33,988 bases of DNA. Source: Candidatus Cloacimonetes bacterium ADurb.Bin211. Its GTDB lineage: Bacteria > Cloacimonadota > Cloacimonadia > Cloacimonadales > Cloacimonadaceae. A program made the position numbers and the translations under genes. Of the stretch, positions 28,230 through 33,988 are shown one piece after another. Each line of letters begins with the position of its first letter. The stretch's first letter is position 1. The notes under the pieces are model-generated. The model was not told the DNA's origin. It ran no database searches and saw nothing but the letters and a program-made list of their open reading frames with translations. The stretch spans positions 1 to 33,988 of the forward strand of contig MWCN01000056.1 of NCBI GenBank assembly GCA_002070045.1, written 5' to 3'.

Positions 28230-30282
28230 AATAAATAAGCATAAGTGGAACTCCATACTCAAAGTTATAGGAATAATTTTCTGTATATGCGTGGGTATAT
28301 TTTTTGGTATCCTGTGGTATTATCATGATGATTTACCCCCAACCAGCGAACTAAAGAATTACACTCTTCGCACGGGAAGTGAAGTGTATGACTGTCATGG
28401 TAAGATGGTCTATCTTTTTGCCTATGAACGACGAAAATTAGTATCTTTGAAAGAGTTGCCTCCGCATCTGATAGATGCTCTCCTGGTTACTGAAGATAAG
28501 CGTTTCTATTACCACTTTGGGGTAGACCCTATAAGAATGGTTAAAGCCTTAATTACCGATTTGAAATCAGGAGAATTCTCCCAGGGTGCTAGCACTATCA
28601 CTCAACAACTTGCTAGAAATATGTTTCTGACTCTGGATAAAAAGCTTTCCCGAAAATTACAGGAGATAGTGTTAGCCTTTAAAATTGAAGCTACATTCAG
28701 TAAAGATGAAATCCTGGAGATTTATCTCAATAAAATCTTCTGGGGTTCGCAAAATCACGGTATAGAAACTGCCTCCCTATACTATTTCAACAAACATGCT
28801 CGAGATTTAAGCATACCAGAAGCAGCCCTTCTGGTAGGTATGATTCAAAGACCAAATTATTATGACCCCTTTAAGCATCCCGATAGGGCAAAAGAAAGAA
28901 GAGACCTGGTGCTGGAAAGGATGTATAAGGCTAAAAAGATTACTGAAGAAGAATATCTGGAAGCAATTTCCACTCCTATAAATCCCCAATCTGGCGGAGT
29001 TTATGCCCGTTTTGCTTCCGATTATTTTATAGAATATATCCGCATTTACTTAGAAAATAAATATGGTACTGACCGTTTATTTGATGGCGGATTAAGAATT
29101 TACACAACTCTGGATGCAAACCTATCTTCCGCCGCGGATTCCATTTTAAATGCCTATCTTAGGAATGTTGAAAATAGTGGAGGTTTTCGGTATAAATATT
29201 CTTATGTGCCTAAAGATGCTCAGGATATTGATACTAAATATATCCAGGGTGGCTTGGTTTTTATGGAAAATAAAACAGGGTATGTCCGATCTTTGATCGG
29301 AGGAAGAAACTTTGAACATAGCAAGTTCAATAGAATGACTCAAGCACGACGACAACCCGGTTCTTCTATCAAGCCTACTTATTACACTCTTGCAATTGAG
29401 AAAGGTTACACTCCAGCCACGATTTTAAATGATGCACCTATTACTATTGGAAACTGGAGCCCTGCTAATGCAGATAATAAATATCATGGACCCACCAGAA
29501 TGCGAGTTGCCTTGCAATGGTCCTATAATGCCTGGGCAGTGAGATGTGCTCAAGACCTCGGATTAGGCACTCTTAATGAAGCTTTTAAACGCTTTGGATT
29601 AAATATATATGCACAGGATATGACTGCATCCTTAGGTGCATATGAAGTTGTACCTATCAACCTTATTTCTGCTTATACTGCCTTCCCTAATCAAGGAATG
29701 AGAGTTAAACCTATCTTTATAACAAAAGTTGAAGATATAAAAGGGAATGTATTGGAACGAGCCTCAATCCAAAAATATTCCGTATGTTCCCCTCAGGTTG
29801 CTTATCTGATGACCAGTATGCTGCAAACAGTAGCTTCATCTGGAACCGGTGCTTCTTCTCGTAATGGCTATTTCTGGGAAAATGCAGGTAAGACGGGAAC
29901 TACTGATACCAATAATGATTCCTGGTTTATAGGGTTCAATAAGGCTTATACACTGGGAATCTGGATGGGATTTGATAACAATAAAATAAAAGCAGGTTCT
30001 GCTCAAGCAGTAAGAATTTGGGGACCTATTATGACTCAAGCAATTAAGATTGATAATAAAGGACGCACTCCTAAATCAAATGACCCAAGATATTCTTTTA
30101 CTGTCCCGCCCAGAATTGTTCAACTTAATATAGATCCCTATACCGGCTTAGTAGTCAGTAGTGGTGGCATACCTGAAGTCTTTATTGAAGATAATATACC
30201 CTCCAGAGCTCCAGATTCTTTACGATACGGTAGGGCTCCATCTGGTCCGTCTTTCAAAGAAGAATTGGAACAAGAATTTTAA
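28222..30282 (+). CDS. mrcA: Class A penicillin-binding protein (PBP1A-like)
   Basis: Bifunctional peptidoglycan synthase: glycosyltransferase plus transpeptidase. The 686 residues have a short cytoplasmic head, one membrane helix (~10-32), and a GT51 domain (~50-230) with EDKRFYYHFG (catalytic Glu91), GASTITQQLARNMFL and the KIEATFSKDEILEIYLN motif. The transpeptidase domain (~300-640) has SSIK (Ser381 nucleophile, Lys384), SYN (434-436) and KTGT (557-560). The C-terminal tail is short. All catalytic residues are present. It is inner-membrane, acting in the periplasm. The start overlaps the Gx gene (ATGAATGA). Confidence 0.95.
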   Translation: MNEINKHKWNSILKVIGIIFCICVGIFFGILWYYHDDLPPTSELKNYTLRTGSEVYDCHGKMVYLFAYERRKLVSLKELPPHLIDALLVTEDKRFYYHFGVDPIRMVKALITDLKSGEFSQGASTITQQLARNMFLTLDKKLSRKLQEIVLAFKIEATFSKDEILEIYLNKIFWGSQNHGIETASLYYFNKHARDLSIPEAALLVGMIQRPNYYDPFKHPDRAKERRDLVLERMYKAKKITEEEYLEAISTPINPQSGGVYARFASDYFIEYIRIYLENKYGTDRLFDGGLRIYTTLDANLSSAADSILNAYLRNVENSGGFRYKYSYVPKDAQDIDTKYIQGGLVFMENKTGYVRSLIGGRNFEHSKFNRMTQARRQPGSSIKPTYYTLAIEKGYTPATILNDAPITIGNWSPANADNKYHGPTRMRVALQWSYNAWAVRCAQDLGLGTLNEAFKRFGLNIYAQDMTASLGAYEVVPINLISAYTAFPNQGMRVKPIFITKVEDIKGNVLERASIQKYSVCSPQVAYLMTSMLQTVASSGTGASSRNGYFWENAGKTGTTDTNNDSWFIGFNKAYTLGIWMGFDNNKIKAGSAQAVRIWGPIMTQAIKIDNKGRTPKSNDPRYSFTVPPRIVQLNIDPYTGLVVSSGGIPEVFIEDNIPSRAPDSLRYGRAPSGPSFKEELEQEF

Positions 30283-30305
30283 CAACTAATAATACCGAGG
30301 AAACA

Positions 30306-31511
30306 ATGATTATATTTGATGATAAACAGCAAAACTTATTCTTCCCGCTTACCCTCAATCGTTGTGTGGGTGATTTACGGTGTGGAATCTTAAAATTAAG
30401 ACAAAGATTGGAAGAACTTTTAGCCCCAGAGGATACTGCTTTCTGGATTGCCCCAGACTTGCTAAACCTGTATAAAGCAAGACATCCCGATTGGAAACTT
30501 AATGAACCTGCTTCAGAAGGTACTCTTTTGGTAAACTCACGTCTAAAACCTACTTCTGAATCTATCCGTGCTATAAAAAATTTAAAACCAAATCAATGTC
30601 TTCTTCTAGGAGAAGATATTATTGCGTTCTATGCTCCCAAAACTCTTTCTAATTTGCCTGCACCTCTTGAATTAAAATCTTCAGGGATAGAGCTTATTTC
30701 TTCCGATTTAACTCTCTATCAAAACCTTAGTGACCTCATTCACGATAATGAAAGATTGATTCGTCTTGATTTTGAACAATTCTTCTACGACCAGGACAAT
30801 TACTTTGAAACCGAACCTGGTGTAACCGTTCTTAATCCTTACTATATCTGGATAGGTGAAAATGTGGTCTTGAAGCCTGGTTGTGTCCTGGATGCGTCAG
30901 AAGGTCCCATTATTATTGATGAAGGTTCCACTGTACTTTCTAATGCAGTTATATGTGGTCCTGCTTATATCGGAAAAAAATCCTTAATTAAAGTGGGAGC
31001 AAAGATTTATGAGGGGACTTCCCTAGGACCTGTCTGTAAAGTTGGAGGTGAGGTTGAAGAAAGTATTATTCAAGCTTATTCTAACAAGCAACATGATGGG
31101 TTTCTAGGACATAGCTATATAGGTGAATGGGTAAATATCGGGGCTGGTTCATCTAATAGCGACTTAAAGAATACCTATAAAAATGTTAAATTCTATTCCT
31201 ATGCTTCTGGAGAAAAGATAGATTCTAACACTATGTTTTTGGGTGCTATGATTGGAGATTATGTAAAATTAGGTATCAATACCAGCGTTAATACTGGTTG
31301 TGTTATAGGTTTTGGTTGTAATCTCTGGAGTTCAGATTTGATAGCAGATTTTATCCCCGATTTTTCCTGGGGAAGAGCTTCTCAACTTACCAAATATCGT
31401 TTTGAAGCTTTCTGCGAAACAGCTCAATTGGTAAAAAAACGTCGTGGACTTGAACTTTCTGCAGAGGAGATTGCTCTCTTTAAAAAACTGTGGGAGCAAA
31501 GCAATGGTTGA
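30306..31511 (+). CDS. Alternative GlmU-like sugar nucleotidyl/acetyltransferase
   Basis: Matches the Bacteroidetes-type putative GlmU (TIGR03991-like), thought to make UDP-GlcNAc from glucosamine-1-phosphate. The 401 residues have a divergent nucleotidyltransferase part (~1-175; FPLTLNRCVGDLRCGILKLRQR is the family opening) and a left-handed beta-helix of hexapeptide repeats (~190-350; IWIGENVVLKPGCVLDAS, INIGAGSSNSDLKNTYKNV). A short helical tail ends the protein. GAGGAA precedes the ATG. It lies between PBP1A and ricT, fitting cell-wall precursor supply. Enzyme activity is inferred from the family. Confidence 0.85.
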   Translation: MIIFDDKQQNLFFPLTLNRCVGDLRCGILKLRQRLEELLAPEDTAFWIAPDLLNLYKARHPDWKLNEPASEGTLLVNSRLKPTSESIRAIKNLKPNQCLLLGEDIIAFYAPKTLSNLPAPLELKSSGIELISSDLTLYQNLSDLIHDNERLIRLDFEQFFYDQDNYFETEPGVTVLNPYYIWIGENVVLKPGCVLDASEGPIIIDEGSTVLSNAVICGPAYIGKKSLIKVGAKIYEGTSLGPVCKVGGEVEESIIQAYSNKQHDGFLGHSYIGEWVNIGAGSSNSDLKNTYKNVKFYSYASGEKIDSNTMFLGAMIGDYVKLGINTSVNTGCVIGFGCNLWSSDLIADFIPDFSWGRASQLTKYRFEAFCETAQLVKKRRGLELSAEEIALFKKLWEQSNG

Positions 31512-32379
31512 ACCTTTAGATTTAAATGAAGAAATGAGCCCTGAATATCTGGAAGTAATATTTCGCACCGGACGCCTGGGGTATTATCAAAATCATTCGC
31601 ATCTTCCTCTAAAACCTGATGATTTGATTATTGTTGAGGTAGATAGAGGTGAAGATATAGCACAGGTCATTCATCTTAGTGTCACTGATGAAGAGGTTCT
31701 GGCTCAGATTCCTCAAACTCCTAATCCTTTTAAAATAAAACGAATAGCCACAGAAGAAGATATTGAAAAACTGCATCATCTACCTGAAGAAGAAGAAAAA
31801 GCTGCTCAAATCTTTGGCGAAATCCTCAAAAGATATTCCTTTGATATGAAGTTAATTGATACAGTATATCAATTTGATGGAAATAAAATTACCTTCTTCT
31901 TTACTGCTGAAGGAAGAATTGATTTTCGGGTATTTGTTCGTGAACTTGCTAATGTCTTCAGAACCAGAATAGAACTACATCAGACCACAGGAAGAGATGA
32001 AGCTCGCAGAATGGGTGGATTCGGAATGTGCGGACTTCCTTATTGTTGTGGAAATTTCCTCAAGCATTTTAATCAAGTGACCATAAAGATGGCAAGAGAC
32101 CAGAATCTGGTAGGAAATCTCGCAAAAATATCTGGTCCCTGCGGAAGGCTACTCTGCTGTCTAAATTTTGAAGAAGATTTCTATATGGAAGAGGGAAAAC
32201 TTCTTCCCGTTCCTGGCACTTGCGTAGAATACCAGGGCATCAAAATGTTTGTCCTTAAAACGGACCCACTGAACAAAAAAATTCTACTTTCTGACGATGA
32301 TGAAAATATTACTGAGGTTGATTTGGACACTTTCCTCACCCTGAAAATTCTTTCTTCTCCAGACCTGGAATTATGTTAA
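31504..32379 (+). CDS. ricT: RicT-like PSP1-domain protein
   Basis: PSP1-domain protein of the RicT (YaaT) family; in Bacillus the RicAFT complex carries Fe-S clusters and aids RNA processing by RNase Y. The ATG at 31504 overlaps the previous stop (ATGGTTGA) and has GGGAG seven bases upstream, so it is preferred over an earlier GTG. The 291 residues contain VEVDRGEDIAQVI, FTAEGRIDFRVFVRELANVF and the cysteine cluster GMCGLPYCC ... GPCGRLLCCL, the family hallmark. RicA and RicF are not seen here, as is common outside Firmicutes. rlmN follows with a seven-base overlap. Confidence 0.88.
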   Translation: MVEPLDLNEEMSPEYLEVIFRTGRLGYYQNHSHLPLKPDDLIIVEVDRGEDIAQVIHLSVTDEEVLAQIPQTPNPFKIKRIATEEDIEKLHHLPEEEEKAAQIFGEILKRYSFDMKLIDTVYQFDGNKITFFFTAEGRIDFRVFVRELANVFRTRIELHQTTGRDEARRMGGFGMCGLPYCCGNFLKHFNQVTIKMARDQNLVGNLAKISGPCGRLLCCLNFEEDFYMEEGKLLPVPGTCVEYQGIKMFVLKTDPLNKKILLSDDDENITEVDLDTFLTLKILSSPDLELC

Positions 32380-33419
32380 ATAGCATTTATGGCATTATGC
32401 CTGAACAATTAAGCAGTTTTTTATCTTCAGAATTTCCTGCCTATCGTTCTCGTCAGTTGCTAAAATGGATTTATGAAAAAGGGGTTTTTGACCCTTTTCA
32501 AATGACCAATCTGCCTGTTACTATGCAAAACTATTTAGCTCAAACCTTTGATTTTTCTATGCCTCGTATAGTTCAATCTCTTAAATCTATTGATGGAAGC
32601 CAAAAATTTCGGCTAAGTCTATCTGACGAAGAGCAGATTGAAATGGTCTTGATGCCAGAAACTAAAAAACTTACTCTTTGCGTTTCTTCTCAAGTTGGTT
32701 GTGCTAGAAACTGTGCTTTTTGTGCCACAGGGAAAATGAATCTTCATCGGAATCTCTTTCCTCACGAAATAGTTCAACAATTTCTCCTGGCATCGCAAGA
32801 ATCCACCAGGCGAATTACTAATCTGGTCTTTATGGGTATGGGCGAACCGCTGGATAATCTGGAAAATGTTCTCAGTGCAATTAAACTTATTCAGGATAAT
32901 ACAACTCTTGCTTTTAGCCCTCGTAGGACCACTATTTCCACCTGCGGAATTATTCCCGGTATCTATACTTTAGCTGATTCAGGCGTTAAAGTGAAACTTG
33001 CTGTGTCTCTTAATTCTGCCCGTAATTCAATCCGTGATGAACTTATGCCAGTAAATCGTAAATACCCTCTTACCGTGCTAAAAAAAGCCTTACTCTATTT
33101 TCAGAAAAAGAATCCTTTCCGTATTACACTTGAATATATACTTATTCCTGGGGTGAATATGGATGATGCCGATTTGAAAGCTCTGCGTCAATTTAGCGGA
33201 GACCTGTCCTGTAAGATTAATTTTATACCCTTCAATACTTTACCATTTCTCCCTTATCTCTCTCCTGACGAAAAGGAGATAGAATCCTTTCTACAAAAAG
33301 CTCGCGCTGCTTTGCCTCAAACTATAACCTTGAGACGAAGTCGCGGACAGGATATTCAAGGCGCTTGTGGACAATTGGTGGTAGAATCCCGTAAAAAATC
33401 TATGAGAGGTGCTATATGA
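32373..33419 (+). CDS. rlmN: Dual-specificity RNA methyltransferase RlmN
   Basis: Radical-SAM enzyme that methylates C2 of A2503 in 23S rRNA and A37 in some tRNAs. The 348 residues have an N-terminal accessory domain (~1-95), then the [4Fe-4S] motif CARNCAFC (Cys110, Cys114, Cys117), FMGMGEPLDN, and the SAM and mechanistic region RRTTISTCGIIPGI. Near the end, SRGQDIQGACGQL carries Cys332, equivalent to the methyl-transfer cysteine. All key cysteines are present. ATG start overlaps the ricT stop; the stop overlaps the deoC-like start (ATGA). Confidence 0.95.
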   Translation: MLNSIYGIMPEQLSSFLSSEFPAYRSRQLLKWIYEKGVFDPFQMTNLPVTMQNYLAQTFDFSMPRIVQSLKSIDGSQKFRLSLSDEEQIEMVLMPETKKLTLCVSSQVGCARNCAFCATGKMNLHRNLFPHEIVQQFLLASQESTRRITNLVFMGMGEPLDNLENVLSAIKLIQDNTTLAFSPRRTTISTCGIIPGIYTLADSGVKVKLAVSLNSARNSIRDELMPVNRKYPLTVLKKALLYFQKKNPFRITLEYILIPGVNMDDADLKALRQFSGDLSCKINFIPFNTLPFLPYLSPDEKEIESFLQKARAALPQTITLRRSRGQDIQGACGQLVVESRKKSMRGAI

Positions 33420-33988
33420 ACGAAATAGAATTTATCGCGCGTAAACTCTTTGGAGATAATCCCCCCTGTAAATGTGGAGGTGGACATAAGATTTGCTTAG
33501 GCTGTGCTATCTGTCGTGCAGATCAACCTGACCAACTTTATGATCCCTCAATGGATATTGCTTCCGTAATTGATGCCACATTACTTAAAGCCGATGCCAC
33601 TCAGAATGAAGTTAATGCTCTTTGTGACCTTGCTAATGATTATAAATGTGCTGCAGTGTGTGTGAATTCCCACTTTTCTCATCCTCTTCAACTTAGGCTT
33701 TCCACTTCTGTAAAATCTTGCACAGTAATCAATTTTCCCCTTGGAGCAAGCTATATCTATGCCGTTGCTGCAGAAGCCCTTGCTGTTATAAATACCGGTA
33801 TTGAAGAACTGGATATGGTGCAAAACTTGAGCGCGGTTAAGAGCGGTCATCCTCTTCATTCCTATCAAATGGTAAAAAATATTGCAGAGATGGCTCATAC
33901 CAATGATGTCCTCCTCAAAGTTATTCTGGAGACCTGTTACCTTTCCAGGGAAGAAATTATCACCTGTGCTCTTTATGCTAAAAAAGCA
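33416..33988 (+). CDS. deoC: Deoxyribose-phosphate aldolase-like protein, 3'-truncated, with Cys-rich N-terminus
   Basis: Class I aldolase of the DeoC family, which cleaves 2-deoxyribose-5-phosphate to glyceraldehyde-3-phosphate and acetaldehyde. The frame runs 191 codons to the window edge. Family marks: IDATLLKADAT (52-62), AAVCVNS, VINFPLGAS, EELDMVQNL (Asp133) and LLKVILETCYL with Lys168 at the Schiff-base position. The second active-site Lys lies beyond the edge. Ahead of the barrel is an extension of about 45 residues with five cysteines (18, 20, 27, 30, 33), like a metal-binding knuckle. It is coupled to rlmN by an ATGA overlap. The family call is good; the extension's role is unknown. 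Confidence 0.85.
   Translation, partial: MNEIEFIARKLFGDNPPCKCGGGHKICLGCAICRADQPDQLYDPSMDIASVIDATLLKADATQNEVNALCDLANDYKCAAVCVNSHFSHPLQLRLSTSVKSCTVINFPLGASYIYAVAAEALAVINTGIEELDMVQNLSAVKSGHPLHSYQMVKNIAEMAHTNDVLLKVILETCYLSREEIITCALYAKKA

Noticed and set aside
33581-33898. 105-codon minus-strand frame at the right edge
   Set aside because: Antisense to the deoC-like gene, whose frame has clear aldolase motifs.

Overview
The window is a gene-dense, AT-rich stretch of chromosome. It has ordinary Shine-Dalgarno sites and many overlapping stop/start junctions. Three things point to the FCB group: a secreted protein with a type IX-like C-terminal sorting domain, the alternative Bacteroidetes-type GlmU-like protein, and an outer-membrane lifestyle. 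The clear Shine-Dalgarno sequences argue against Bacteroidetes proper. A Candidatus Cloacimonas-like bacterium (Cloacimonadota) is my best inference; no rRNA is present to settle it. I saw no tRNA, rRNA, insertion sequence or CRISPR array.

Layout. A PAP2 phosphatase runs in from the left edge. A non-coding stretch follows (692-1280) that holds the decayed remains of a minus-strand gene and an AT-rich hairpin. Next comes the classic transcription/translation operon rimP-nusA-ylxR-ylxQ-infB-rbfA, continued by nrnA-truB-ribF, a secreted T9SS-type protein, a YhaM-like exonuclease and a YycJ-like metallo-hydrolase (1281-13371). A 659-base regulatory-looking gap (13372-14030) leads to gyrB-gyrA, which ends in a strong intrinsic terminator. 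A lipoprotein ORF runs straight through that terminator. After a 339-base gap, the only minus-strand operon encodes a small thiol/redox set (glutaredoxin, MarR regulator, OsmC, thioredoxin-like lipoprotein; 19490-21165). Divergent from it is a long plus-strand run: radA, pgpH, ybeY, corC/CNNM-like, vanZ-like, an MlaF-like ATPase, a Gx transporter, PBP1A, the alternative glmU, ricT-like, rlmN and a 3'-truncated deoC-like aldolase.

How the genes work together. Most are housekeeping genes for ribosome assembly and translation initiation (rimP, infB, rbfA, ybeY, truB, rlmN), transcription elongation (nusA), DNA topology and repair (gyrBA, radA), RNA turnover (nrnA, yhaM), and cell-envelope synthesis (PBP1A, GlmU-like, Gx transporter, MlaF-like).

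The most striking observation is in infB. Translation initiation factor IF2 carries, in frame at about residues 689-725, a segment that reads as the N-terminal P-loop region of the Fe-S assembly ATPase SufC. It replaces the first strand of the IF2 C1 domain, and both junctions fall on short strings that IF2 and SufC share. Other notable points are a strongly acidic RbfA tail, a lipoprotein gene whose only normal start codons lie inside gyrA upstream of the gyrA terminator, non-standard residues at the quinolone-contact positions of GyrA, helically phased CTTGAT repeats upstream of gyrB, and a Cys-rich N-terminal extension on the DeoC-like protein.
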